64,000 nucleotides of DNA from Collinsella sp. (GTDB lineage Bacteria > Actinomycetota > Coriobacteriia > Coriobacteriales > Coriobacteriaceae), in assembly GCA_031295385.1 (NCBI GenBank), contig JAUMOL010000013.1, forward strand, positions 1 through 64,000, written 5' to 3'. The notes under the pieces are model-generated. The model was not told the DNA's origin and did not search any database. It saw nothing but the letters and a program-made list of their open reading frames with translations. Shown in pieces: positions 50,150 through 60,509 of this stretch. How positions within the stretch are numbered: the stretch's first letter is position 1; every line of letters begins with the position of its first letter. The position numbers and the translations under genes are program-made.

Positions 50150-51454
50150 ATGGATAACCTTGCCAAACCCACAAACCGCGCGCTGTTTTTAGGTAGCGTT
50201 GCCGTGACCGGTGCGTTTGCGGGTGCCGCGGTCTGGTTGTTCTTCTTTGCGATGGAGCACGGTATCGACTATCTATGGACCGAGATTCCGCACGCGCTGG
50301 GCGTCGCTTCGCCCGAGCTTGCCAGCGGTCCGTTCGGTTTTCTGCCGTACCCGTTTTTTGTCTGCCTGCTGGGCGGCCTGCTGATTGGCCTGTACGAAAA
50401 GATGACGGGCATCAAGACCGATGACCTCAACCAGGTGATGGCCAAGGTAAAGCGCGATGGACGCTACCCGTACGACAACCTGGGCAAGCTGTCGCTTGCC
50501 GCGCTGCTGCCGCTGCTGTTTGGCGGCAGCATTGGACCGGAGGCCGGCCTGACCGGCGTCATTGCCGGGCTGTGCAGCTGGGTCGGCGACCGCATGCGCC
50601 GCTTTGGAGCCGAGTTTAGGGAGCTCACGCTGTTGGGCACCCAGGCTGCCCTGACGGCGCTCTTTACCGCGCCCGTGTTTGGCTTTGTGGCGCCGCTTGC
50701 CGGAAGCGCTGACGGCCAGGGTGCCGGCGATGGCGATGATTCCGAATCCGGTGAGATAACCATCAGGCTGCCCAAGGCGCAAAAGACCGTGGTTTACGGC
50801 ATCGCGATTGCCGGCGGCCTGGGCACCTACCTGCTGCTCGGACAGCTCATGGGCGGCGGCATGGGTATGCCCAGGTTCGAGGCTGCCGTGGTGGGCAACC
50901 TGGAGCTTACCTGGCTCATCCCCCTGTCGCTGATCGGAACAGTCTGCGGCTGGCTGTACTTTGTCTCTGAACACGCGAGCGAAGCGCTTGCCCATGCAAT
51001 AGGGGAGCGTCCTGTCGTCAAGGCCATGCTGGCTGGTTTGGCGCTCGCGATCTGCGGCACGGTCCTGCCCTACACCATGTTTGCCGGCGAGACACAAGCC
51101 GATGTGCTCATGGAAACCTACCTGACCATTCCCGCTGGCGTGCTTATCGCGACCGGTCTTGTCAAGGCCATGTTGACGCCCGCCCTCATCAACCTTGGCT
51201 GGCGTGGCGGCCACTTCTTCCCGGTTATCTTCTCGGGTGTGAGCCTGGGCTACGGCCTTGCCATCCTCACCGGCGCCGATCCGGTCTTTTGCGTCGCCGT
51301 CTGCACCGCCTCGACAATGGGCGCCGTCATGCGCCAGCCCGTCATGGTCGTGGGTCTGCTGCTCATGTGCTTCCCACTCAAGGGTATCGTCTGCATGATC
51401 ATCGCGGCCGCCATCGCCGCCGGTATTCCGCTGCCCAAGCCACTGCGCAAGTAA
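50150..51454 (+). CDS. ClC-family chloride channel/transporter
   Basis: A 434-residue ClC protein with many hydrophobic spans. GSIGPEAGLTGVIAGL corresponds to the conserved G-K-E-G-P-x region (here G-P-E-A), and GGHFFPVIFSGVSLGYGLA matches the later G-x-F-x-P motif. A hydrophilic insert lies at about 185-205 (DGQGAGDGDDSESGEI). Whether channel or H+ antiporter is not decided; the gating glutamate is plausibly in GPEA. Start 50150 (GCGGGAGGACC). Confidence 0.87.
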   Translation: MDNLAKPTNRALFLGSVAVTGAFAGAAVWLFFFAMEHGIDYLWTEIPHALGVASPELASGPFGFLPYPFFVCLLGGLLIGLYEKMTGIKTDDLNQVMAKVKRDGRYPYDNLGKLSLAALLPLLFGGSIGPEAGLTGVIAGLCSWVGDRMRRFGAEFRELTLLGTQAALTALFTAPVFGFVAPLAGSADGQGAGDGDDSESGEITIRLPKAQKTVVYGIAIAGGLGTYLLLGQLMGGGMGMPRFEAAVVGNLELTWLIPLSLIGTVCGWLYFVSEHASEALAHAIGERPVVKAMLAGLALAICGTVLPYTMFAGETQADVLMETYLTIPAGVLIATGLVKAMLTPALINLGWRGGHFFPVIFSGVSLGYGLAILTGADPVFCVAVCTASTMGAVMRQPVMVVGLLLMCFPLKGIVCMIIAAAIAAGIPLPKPLRK

Positions 51455-51615
51455 TGTGGTGGTGTGCGACCAATACAGGCATCCCAGGCCCGGCGTGAGA
51501 ATGTAGCGTCTGCTGGGCTGCTGTTCCAACAGCCATTAATAAAATATGCCAGATGACGGAGGTGAAACGGCGCAACAAGCCACGGCTAGCGCCTAGATCT
51601 CGCTCGGCATCGGCG

Positions 51616-52491
51616 CTATTTCCAAATCGCGAGCGCGGCGGTGCCCAGTACGATGAGGGCGAGACCGATGGCGCTGCGTCGCGAGAGTTTTTCGTTGAAT
51701 GCCAGGCGCGCAAATAGTACCGATACGACAATCGATAGTTTGTCGACCTGCACCACGACGCTCACCTGGCCTGCGGCGATGGCATAGTAATAGAGCAGCC
51801 ACGATGCTCCGGTCGCGATGCCCGATGCCGCGAGAAATACGAGTTCGTAGCGGTCTACGTGCACGGCTTGGCCCATCTTGCCTTCAGCTGCCACGATTGC
51901 CCATGCCATAGCCAGTACCACGCAGGTGCGGATTGCCGTGGCCAGGTTTGACTCGACGCCTTCGATGCCAACCTTGGCGAGGACGGAGGTGAGTGCTGCG
52001 AACACGGCGGCGCCGAGGGCGTAAGCGGGCCAGGTCCAGTCTTGCTGCTGCTCGGGTCCGGCGGATTGCTGCTTCTCGATCATTAAAAACGTGCCGAGGG
52101 TAATGACGGCGGTTCCCACGAGCTTAACCGCAAGGTTGCTCGTCTCGCCAAAAAGCACGATGGCGATCAGCGCGGCGAGCACGGTGCTCATCTTGTCGAC
52201 CGGTACGACCTTATTGACGTCTCCGATGCTCAGCGCCTTAAAGTAACAGATCCACGAAGCTCCGGTAGCGAGTCCCGAGAGGATGAGAAAGAGCCAGGAT
52301 CTGGGTTCGATGCTGCCAATGGTTCCAATGGATCCAGAAACACCCGCCATTGCCCAGGCGAAAACGAGCACCACGCAGGTGCGAATGGCCGTCGCGACAT
52401 CGGAGTCGGTCTGCTTGATGCCGCATTTGGCCAAGATGGATGTGATGCCGGCAAAGAATGCTGACGCAAATGCTGCGACGACCCACGACAC
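51616..52491 (-). CDS. EamA-family transporter
   Basis: A 291-residue drug/metabolite transporter with ten TM spans arranged as two EamA repeats; the start of each reads TSILAKCGIKQTDSDVATAI and TSVLAKVGIEGVESNLATAI. GTG start at 52491 with AAGGAGG about 10 bases upstream. Exporter of unknown small molecules; no regulator next to it. Confidence 0.87.
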   Translation of the reverse strand: MSWVVAAFASAFFAGITSILAKCGIKQTDSDVATAIRTCVVLVFAWAMAGVSGSIGTIGSIEPRSWLFLILSGLATGASWICYFKALSIGDVNKVVPVDKMSTVLAALIAIVLFGETSNLAVKLVGTAVITLGTFLMIEKQQSAGPEQQQDWTWPAYALGAAVFAALTSVLAKVGIEGVESNLATAIRTCVVLAMAWAIVAAEGKMGQAVHVDRYELVFLAASGIATGASWLLYYYAIAAGQVSVVVQVDKLSIVVSVLFARLAFNEKLSRRSAIGLALIVLGTAALAIWK

Positions 52492-52632
52492 GGGCGCGGT
52501 GCCTCCTTGGATAATGGGTTTATCCTGCGAGTTTTATGGACATGAGGATACCGCCCCGCCATGAAGGTTTGATATGGCCGTGGCGAGACGGGGGTCATGT
52601 TGCGGGGAGCCATTTGGTTAAGGCTCGAATTG

Positions 52633-52810
52633 AAGGTGAATGTTTTTCCGAGAAGTGAACGAGTCAATATGGACCCCTGGAGCATGCACACTTTTTTCGA
52701 ATAAAACCGCTGGATTTCTAGGCAAAAAGCGCAGGAACTAAGCCCATAAAAATGTCGATGATACAGGGTACTGATTTTACTCGTTCACTTCTCGGAAAAA
52801 CATTCACCCT
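52633..52810. repeat. ~178 bp palindromic element, copy 2
   Basis: End stems GGTGAATGTTTTTCCGAGAA...(GTGAACG) and its inverse, enclosing an interior related to the element at 36396-36578 (GGAGCATG, CCGCTGGAT, GCGCAGGA). The core end TTTTCCGAGAAGTGAACG is identical, but the outer stem bases differ and still pair. Confidence 0.85.
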
Positions 52811-52941
52811 CGATATGCTGTAGGCTTCTCTTTGGTTGCCAAGATCTAAACGGTACGCCGTGAAGGGTGGTAGCGACGTTGTTGCTGCTTCTCTTATCTA
52901 GTAAATGAGGTGGAGCGCCGCCCAAGTCCTTTAGCTGTCGA

Positions 52942-53643
52942 TCACAGGTTGCGTGCCCGGTAGACCTTGGTGCTGATGGCACAGCTGACAACGCCAAGGA
53001 CGACCGTTGCCAGCGCGACGGCACCACACAGGCAACCGAGGACGGCATGATCGGGATTCGTCCCTGCAATCGACATGAGCTGGTTGCTGATGGGGTTGAA
53101 TGACTTTAGCGTGACCATGATAAGGCACATGTATAGGGCGTACAGACCAACGGATAGGCGTTGCGCCTTCATGTGTTCAAATCGAAAGAACAGAGGCAGT
53201 ACCAAAAACACCGCCATGAGGGAGAAAAGCATCGATATTGCCGAGGCGATTGCGGTCTCAAAGACGGTCTCTCCCGTGGAGGGGATACCCACGCTGTTTA
53301 AGATCGGGATGGCGACGATACTCAACAGCACGGCCGCGCACGCCATGATGACCGAGAAAATAGTGATGCACAGGTAGCGTGCGCTGACGATGTCTTTGCG
53401 TGAGATGGGCAGCGTTGCCCGATAGCGCTCCCATCCGTTTTGGTTGTCGAGCCCGGCCAGCGACGTCATGGCCATGATAGGCGACATGGCACTGATCGCG
53501 AAGGCGCCGGCGGCGCTCATGTCGGAATCACCATTCGATGCCCTGACGGCGGTCAGCACGACGAAGATGAACAGGCCGACACCTGCGATGCTCGGGACGA
53601 GCGTGCGAACGGTGGTAAGCTCGGACATAATGGCGCGTTTCAT
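52942..53643 (-). CDS. ABC-2 type permease of a GntR-controlled ABC system
   Basis: A 233-residue membrane protein with six hydrophobic spans, LPISRKDIVSARYLCITIF after TM2 (a charged turn typical of ABC-2 exporters), and no ATPase. Starts inside the stop of the ATPase gene (ATGA). Probably a two-gene exporter with the preceding ATPase. Similar to YtrB-type systems controlled by YtrA-like GntR regulators. Confidence 0.85.
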   Translation of the reverse strand: MKRAIMSELTTVRTLVPSIAGVGLFIFVVLTAVRASNGDSDMSAAGAFAISAMSPIMAMTSLAGLDNQNGWERYRATLPISRKDIVSARYLCITIFSVIMACAAVLLSIVAIPILNSVGIPSTGETVFETAIASAISMLFSLMAVFLVLPLFFRFEHMKAQRLSVGLYALYMCLIMVTLKSFNPISNQLMSIAGTNPDHAVLGCLCGAVALATVVLGVVSCAISTKVYRARNL

Positions 53644-54521
53644 TTCAAAGCCCCTTTCAGCATGAAGCGAAGATAGTCATCAATGGTTGCCCGATCGCAG
53701 GGAATCTCGGGGAAGGCCTCGAGCACTTCGCGGTGGTTGGGCACGAGCACGTCCACGCTGTAGGCGTGGCGGGCGGCGCGGGTGCCTTCGGCGCAAGCCA
53801 TGAGCTCGGCGGCCTGTGCCTGGGTGCAGTGGGCGATGCCGGCGCGGTCGGTAATGTCCTCGCGTGGCAGGTCAAACACAATCGAGCCGTTATCGATGCA
53901 GATGATGCGGTCGGCAGCACGATCGAGATCAGACGTAATGTGGCTCGAGAGCAGCACGCTGCGCTGGCCGTCGGCGACAAAGGCGAGCAGCTCATCGAGC
54001 AGTTCCTCGCGTGCCATGGGATCAAGGCCCGCGGTGGCTTCGTCCAAAACGAGCAGCTTGGCATTGTGGCTGAGCGCGCAGGCGAGCTGCAGCTTCATAC
54101 CCATGCCGCGGGAGAGGTCCTTGACCTTTGTCTTGGGATCGAGGCCAAATCGGTTGATGAATCCGGCGAACGTTTCGCGGTCCCACGTGGGGTACGCCGG
54201 GCCTACGAGCGCCTCGATCTGGCCGACCTTGAGCGTGGAGGGGAAGGGGCATGTGTCCAGCACGAGGCCGATGCGAGAGCGCAGGTGGCGTTGCGACTCA
54301 TCGGGCGCGTCGGTGCCACAGCGCTGCCCAAACAGGTGCACCTCGCCGGCATCGAGCTTTATAAGCCCAAGCGTGGCGCGAATGGTCGTCGTCTTGCCGG
54401 CGCCGTTTGCGCCCACAAAGCCAACAATTTGGCCGGGCTCCACGGCCAACGTGACGCCACGTAGCGAAAAGCGGTCGCTCACGCGGCGTGAGATGCTTTT
54501 GAGTTCTAGCAAGTTTTGCAT
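53640..54521 (-). CDS. ABC ATPase of a GntR-controlled ABC system
   Basis: A 293-residue ATP-binding subunit: Walker A GANGAGKTTTIRA, signature-region LSRGMGMKLQLACAL, Walker B LLVLDEATAGLD (A replacing the usual P), and switch His in LSSHITSD. A C-terminal extension (about 215-290) follows the nucleotide-binding domain. Middle gene of GntR, ATPase, permease (leftward), ATPase start behind GAAAGGC. Confidence 0.9.
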   Translation of the reverse strand: MQNLLELKSISRRVSDRFSLRGVTLAVEPGQIVGFVGANGAGKTTTIRATLGLIKLDAGEVHLFGQRCGTDAPDESQRHLRSRIGLVLDTCPFPSTLKVGQIEALVGPAYPTWDRETFAGFINRFGLDPKTKVKDLSRGMGMKLQLACALSHNAKLLVLDEATAGLDPMAREELLDELLAFVADGQRSVLLSSHITSDLDRAADRIICIDNGSIVFDLPREDITDRAGIAHCTQAQAAELMACAEGTRAARHAYSVDVLVPNHREVLEAFPEIPCDRATIDDYLRFMLKGALK

Positions 54522-54544
54522 GGCATAGCCTTTCTTGCAGATGG

Positions 54545-54925
54545 TTACTGCATGGTTTCGGGGGCTACCAGGTCGAGCATCTCGTGCAGTTTATCGCGCG
54601 TGACGCCCACGGCTTCGGCTTGCGTTGCTGCCTGTGCGAGCAGCTCTTCGATATGGCAGAGCTGATTTTCGCGCAAGAGTTCCTGGTTGCCCTCGGCGAC
54701 AAAACAGCCCTTACCCTGCACAGTGCAGATAAAGCCGAGTTGCTCCAGGTCGGCGTAGGCGCGCTTGGTGGTGATGACACTCACGCCAAGATCGCTCGCG
54801 AGTGCACGGATGCTGGGGAGTTTGGCTCCCGCAGCAAGCGTGCCCGAAAGGATCTGAGCTTTGACCTGCGAGGTTATCTGCTCGTAGATGGGCTTATCGC
54901 TCGAATTGGATAGGATGATGTCCAC
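54545..54925 (-). CDS. GntR-family regulator, YtrA subfamily
   Basis: A 126-residue regulator: GTG start at 54925 (TAAGGAG upstream). Winged HTH SDKPIYEQITSQVKAQILSG, TLAAGAKLPSIRALASDL, VSVITTKRAYADLEQLGF, then a short C-terminal helix pair, the YtrA size class. First gene of the ABC operon, which it probably represses via the inverted repeat at 54953-54984. Confidence 0.9.
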   Translation of the reverse strand: MDIILSNSSDKPIYEQITSQVKAQILSGTLAAGAKLPSIRALASDLGVSVITTKRAYADLEQLGFICTVQGKGCFVAEGNQELLRENQLCHIEELLAQAATQAEAVGVTRDKLHEMLDLVAPETMQ

Positions 54926-54952
54926 AGCGGCTCCTTAGCTGATGGGCTACAC

Positions 54953-54984
54953 GTGTATATAACCGGTAAGCACAGTATATACAC
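54953..54984. promoter_or_regulatory. GntR/YtrA-type operator
   Basis: GTGTATATA (54953-54961) and its inverse TATATACAC (54976-54984) over a 14-base spacer, about 30 bases upstream of the regulator start; overlaps the promoter region. Confidence 0.65.
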
Positions 54985-55041
54985 ACTATGTACAGTTGTG
55001 CAAGAGGAAATTACGGGGCTGTCCGTCCTTCTACTCATTCA

Positions 55042-55256
55042 TCTCAATCTGTAACAGTAAGACCCGTTTTGGACGACTGACTGTTACAGATTGAGACGTT
55101 ATTTGCCTGTCCATTCATTTGTCTCGATCTGTAACATCTAGAGTTGTTTTTGGCGGCTAACTGTTACAGATTGAGATCTTTCTGAGACGTCCGACCGTTC
55201 ATCTCAATCTGTAACATCTGGAGGTCGAAAACCCTTCTAGGTGTTACAGATTGAGA
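55042..55256. repeat. Three 55 bp hairpins at exact 80 bp spacing
   Basis: Units 55042-55096, 55122-55176 and 55202-55256. Each has 15 bp arms TCTC(A/G)ATCTGTAACA / TGTTACAGATTGAGA and a ~25-base variable loop; 25-base spacers share GTCC...CATTCA-like sequence. The loops are unrelated. Together with flanking spacers the period is 80 bases. It resembles a REPIN-like cluster in the intergenic space between divergent GntR and RF3 genes. Confidence 0.9.
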
Positions 55257-55401
55257 CAAGCCGTCGCGGAACACCGCTGACATTCCACCGTCCGAGCCCC
55301 AGCTGATGAATTTGTCCTGATAGGCGCCCTATGGCGGGATTTCGCGGCTACAATAGTGCGGTTACAACGACGTAATGCACTCAATGCAAGAAAGGATCCG
55401 C

Positions 55402-57015
<1,614 letters not shown>

Positions 57016-57020
57016 CGCAT

Positions 57021-57056
57021 CGGCGCGGTGGTCCTGCGGGGCTTCCGCGCCGTTTG
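57021..57056 (+). terminator. Terminator after RF3
   Basis: CGGCGCGG / CCGCGCCG stem with a TTTG tail, directly after the stop. Confidence 0.65.
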
Positions 57057-57115
57057 CTTGCCTGATGCCGTGTGAGCGGCTATCATACCCACCGTCGTCT
57101 CAAGACCGAGACGTT

Positions 57116-57148
57116 CGAGCAGTTCGGGTCCGATATCCTGCTCGTTAA
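57116..57148 (+). promoter_or_regulatory. Leader hairpin of the VUT gene
   Basis: CGAGCAG / CTGCTCG stem followed by an A-rich tail (TTAAACCTAAAACC) that runs to the ribosome site. preQ1 riboswitches often precede genes of this transporter family, but this does not match a consensus I can verify. Confidence 0.25.
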
Positions 57149-57171
57149 ACCTAAAACCAAAGGAGTACATA

Positions 57172-57894
57172 ATGATCAAGAAGGTCATGGAGGACTACAA
57201 GGTCCTGTTGCGGAGCATTCCCGCGGCAACGGTTTCGCTGTTTTTCGTGAGCGTCATCATGATGAACCTGCTGGCCAACAAAGAGCTCATCAGCTTGCCG
57301 TATCTGGCACTCGATTGCGGCTTTGTGGTGAGCTGGGTTTCGTTTTTGTGCCAGGACATGATTTGCAAGCGCTTTGGCGCCAAGGCATCCATCAAAATCT
57401 CCATCCTCGCGCTGCTGGTCAACCTCGCCGTCAGCCTGTGCTTTTGGGCATGCTCGCTCACGCCCGGTATGTGGGGCGCCTACTACGACACCGGCATGAT
57501 CGAGGTCAACACCGCCCTTAACGCCACCATCGGCGGCACCTGGTACGTTGTGCTGGGCTCTTCGCTTGCCATGCTCGTTTCTGCCGTGGTTAATTCCACG
57601 CTCAACCAGTCGCTCGGCCGTATGCTCAAAAAGAATAATTTTGCGAGCTTCGCCTTCCGCTCCTATGTGTCCACGGGTGTTGGCCAGTTTGTCGACAACC
57701 TGGTCTTTGCCATTGTGGTGAGCCACACGTTCTTTGGTTGGACCTGGGTGCAGGTCCTTATGTGCTCGCTGACCGGCGCTGTCGCCGAGCTGCTGTGCGA
57801 GGTCTTCCTGAGCCCCGTGGGCTACAAGGTCGTGCGCGGCTGGGAGCGTGAGAATGTGGGCTCCGAGTACCTCGAGCGCCACGTAACCGCCTAA
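57172..57894 (+). CDS. VUT family (YhhQ-like) transporter
   Basis: A 240-residue protein with six to seven TM spans of PF02592: MMNLLANKELISLPY, the CQDMICKRFGAKAS segment, TGVGQFVDNLVFAIVVSH and AVAELLCEVFLSPVGYKV. The family imports queuosine precursors (preQ0/preQ1). Start at 57172 (AAAGGAG). Followed 9 bases later by an SDR gene. Substrate not proven by sequence alone. Confidence 0.85.
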   Translation: MIKKVMEDYKVLLRSIPAATVSLFFVSVIMMNLLANKELISLPYLALDCGFVVSWVSFLCQDMICKRFGAKASIKISILALLVNLAVSLCFWACSLTPGMWGAYYDTGMIEVNTALNATIGGTWYVVLGSSLAMLVSAVVNSTLNQSLGRMLKKNNFASFAFRSYVSTGVGQFVDNLVFAIVVSHTFFGWTWVQVLMCSLTGAVAELLCEVFLSPVGYKVVRGWERENVGSEYLERHVTA

Positions 57895-57903
57895 GGAGCA
57901 AGT

Positions 57904-58584
57904 ATGCGGGTTTTGATCACGGGTGCTTCGGGCGGTATCGGAGCCGCATGCGTGCAGCGCTTTTTGGACGAGGGCCACGAGGTCGTAGGCTTTGATCTGC
58001 TGCCGGCGGCGATCGAACACGAGCGCTACCGTCATCTGATCGTCGACGTCCGCAAGCCGGCCTCGTTTCCAGGCGACCTTGAACCCCAGGTAATCGCGAA
58101 CGTTGCCGGTACGCAGGATTCGGCGGACGACATCGCCGCCAACCTGCGTGGCACCATCAACGTGACCGAGCGCTACGCCTTTGTGGGGGAGGGGCTTGCC
58201 GCCAAGCCTGCGCCGGCTATCAAATCCGTGGTCAATGTGGGGTCGGCGAGTGGGCATACGGGATCGGAGTTTCCCGCCTATGCCGCCAGCAAGGGCGGCG
58301 TTATCGCCTACACCAAGAACCTTGCAAACCGTCTGGCGCCGCAGGCCATCGCCAACAGTGTGGACCCGGGCGGCGTTATCACGCCGCTCAACCGTTGCGT
58401 GATGGAAGACGAGCACCTGTGGAACCAGATTATGGAGCTCACGCCGCTTAAACGCTGGGCCACCGCCCAAGAGATCGCCGAGTGGATCTACTTTGTGGGC
58501 GTGACCAACCGGTTTATGACCGGGCAGAGCCTGCTCATTGACGGTGGCGAGGCCGGCCGCACACAATTTATTTGGCCCGAATAG
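57904..58584 (+). CDS. Short-chain dehydrogenase/reductase
   Basis: A 226-residue SDR: LITGASGGIGAACVQRF (coenzyme loop), NVAG for the active-site strand, catalytic Ser in NVGSASGHTG, YAASKGG (YxxxK), and VDPGGVITPL. NAD(P)H-dependent reduction or oxidation of an unknown alcohol/ketone. Slightly short relative to 3-oxoacyl-ACP reductases. Starts 9 bases after the VUT gene (TAAGGAGC). Confidence 0.9.
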   Translation: MRVLITGASGGIGAACVQRFLDEGHEVVGFDLLPAAIEHERYRHLIVDVRKPASFPGDLEPQVIANVAGTQDSADDIAANLRGTINVTERYAFVGEGLAAKPAPAIKSVVNVGSASGHTGSEFPAYAASKGGVIAYTKNLANRLAPQAIANSVDPGGVITPLNRCVMEDEHLWNQIMELTPLKRWATAQEIAEWIYFVGVTNRFMTGQSLLIDGGEAGRTQFIWPE

Positions 58585-58589
58585 GAAAC

Positions 58590-58621
58590 GCGCCCGATGG
58601 AAAGCCGTCGGGCGCATTTTT
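58590..58621. terminator. Bidirectional terminator between SDR and UDG
   Basis: GCGCCCGATGG / CCGTCGGGCGC stem then ATTTTTG; convergent genes on both sides. Confidence 0.85.
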
Positions 58622-58634
58622 GATGTATCGATTT

Positions 58635-59360
58635 TTAGTCGAGGCAAGTCCAGTTGACGGGGGTCGAGCCGTACTGTTCGAGTAGCCGATTGGCTGCCGA
58701 GAAGGGGCGCGATCCCATAAAGGCGGGGAGTTCTGCCGTTGCACGGTTGGCCGAAAGCGGCGAGGGGTGCGTGGAGGCCAGACAGAACTTGTCGGTTGCC
58801 TTGCCCGCACCAGTTGCGACGAGCTTACCTTCGACCATCTGCTGGGCAAAGCGGCCCCATGCCAAAAAGACAACCGGTTGGGGCAGCTGACAGCAGCGTT
58901 CGATAACGTAGTCGGTGAGTGTGCTCCAGCCCAGCTTGGCGTGCGAGTTCGCGGCATGCTCGCGCACGGTGAGCGTAGTGTTGAGAAGCAGGACGCCCTG
59001 TTGTGCCCATGGCGTTAAATCTCCCGTGGCGGGAATAGGGCAGTCCAGATCGGCATTGAGTTCCTTGTAGATGTTGCGCAGGCTCGGCGGCAACTTGGTT
59101 TGCGTCGCAGGGACCGAGAACGACAGCCCCATGGCCTGGTTGGGTCCGTGATAGGGATCTTGACCCAAGATGACAACTTTGACCTGGTCGGCCGGCGTGT
59201 AGGCGAGGGCATTGAGGATGTCGTCTTGTGCCGGGTAGATGGTCTGCTCGGCACGCAAAAGGGCGATACGCTCGAGCAGTTGGTTCGTAGTGTCACGTAC
59301 CGGCTGCGGCGCATCGCCCAACCAAGTTGCTATGTTGCGGTCGCGAGTTGCGGTGTCCAT
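58635..59360 (-). CDS. ung: Uracil-DNA glycosylase
   Basis: A 241-residue family 1 UDG. Water-activating motif VVILGQDPYHGPNQAMGLSF, Phe-stacking region, LLLNTTLTVRE and the loop HPSPLSANR, with AWGRFAQ before it. Complete. Start at 59360. Confidence 0.95.
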   Translation of the reverse strand: MDTATRDRNIATWLGDAPQPVRDTTNQLLERIALLRAEQTIYPAQDDILNALAYTPADQVKVVILGQDPYHGPNQAMGLSFSVPATQTKLPPSLRNIYKELNADLDCPIPATGDLTPWAQQGVLLLNTTLTVREHAANSHAKLGWSTLTDYVIERCCQLPQPVVFLAWGRFAQQMVEGKLVATGAGKATDKFCLASTHPSPLSANRATAELPAFMGSRPFSAANRLLEQYGSTPVNWTCLD

Positions 59361-59448
59361 GGGGCTCCTTTATGGCAGATGCTCTGTTGGCATCTATTGT
59401 AAAGGCGCACCGGTTGCCTTTATGCCACGGCTGTATGAAGAGTGGGGT

Positions 59449-60351
59449 CTACGAGACGTGCTCGGGCGCTCCTGCCATGCGAGCCTGTTCGTGTGCGCGG
59501 AGGCGCGGAAGCTCGACGGTTGCCACCATGACGCCGGTGAGGATGAGGGCGGCGCCAAAGAAGGCGATGGGGCTCAGGACCTCGCCAACCAGGAAGAACG
59601 AAAAGACGGCGGAGCAGACCGGCTCGAGCGAGAAAGCGAAGCCAGTGGTCTCGGCGGGCACGTGGGGCTGCACGAGCGTCTGGGTGATAAAGCCGTAGGC
59701 AGAGCAGATGAGCGCGAGGGCAACGACGACCACGATCTCGTTGGGCGTACTGGGAAGCGTGAAACCGCCAAAGGTGAATGCGGCGATGCCCGAGAACAAG
59801 CCGCCGAAGCCCAGCTGCCAAACGCCCAGAGCCAGCGGGTCGACATCTTCGACAAAGCGCTTCGCCACGATAATGTGGCCGGCATAGACAAAAGCGGAGA
59901 GCAGCATGATGATTGCGCCGGGATTCAGGCTGGTAAAGTCGGCGCCCGAGAGCAACAACATACCGCAGGTGACGATGGCGGTGCCGACGAGCACCTTGCG
60001 CTCGGGGGCGCGGCGCAGCAGGGCGGCGTTGGCAAACGGCACGATCACGACCGTCAGGCTCTGCAAAAAGCCGGCAGTGGAGGCGGAGGTGAGGCTGGAG
60101 CCCAGGCACATGCAGGTGAGTTCGGTTGCCATGATGGCGCCGATGATGGCGGCGCGGACCATAAGGTCGCGGTTGATGCGGAAAGCGCGCTTGTGGAAGA
60201 GCAGCAGGCAGGCCACAAAGGCGATGATGCAGCGTAACGCGACGATGCTCGTGGCGTTCATGCTGTTCATGCCGATCTTCATGAGGGGATACGAAAAGCC
60301 CCATGCGACGGGAACGGAAAATGAGAGCGCGATTGCTTTTTTGCGATCCAT
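59449..60351 (-). CDS. EamA-family transporter
   Basis: A 300-residue exporter with ten TM spans in two EamA repeats (PVAWGFSYPLMKIGMN; LGFGGLFSGIAAFTFG). AAAAGGAG precedes the start at 60351. Divergent from the LysR gene across 158 bases, hence the likely target. Substrate unknown. Confidence 0.88.
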   Translation of the reverse strand: MDRKKAIALSFSVPVAWGFSYPLMKIGMNSMNATSIVALRCIIAFVACLLLFHKRAFRINRDLMVRAAIIGAIMATELTCMCLGSSLTSASTAGFLQSLTVVIVPFANAALLRRAPERKVLVGTAIVTCGMLLLSGADFTSLNPGAIIMLLSAFVYAGHIIVAKRFVEDVDPLALGVWQLGFGGLFSGIAAFTFGGFTLPSTPNEIVVVVALALICSAYGFITQTLVQPHVPAETTGFAFSLEPVCSAVFSFFLVGEVLSPIAFFGAALILTGVMVATVELPRLRAHEQARMAGAPEHVS

Positions 60352-60509
60352 GGGACTCCTTTTGTTACAGAACGGTTTCGTAAAAAGGATTCTGCTCCCA
60401 GATGTGGATGTAGTAAAGCGAATGTATCTTCAGTATGATTAAGAAATACTAAAGTATGTACGAAAAGCGTTGGCAAAACGTTTTACGGCTGCATTGATGT
60501 GGAGGCACG

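Noticed and set aside
55042..55256. CRISPR array
   Set aside because: Only three units, each a long palindrome with internal variable loop, 80-base period and no cas genes nearby.
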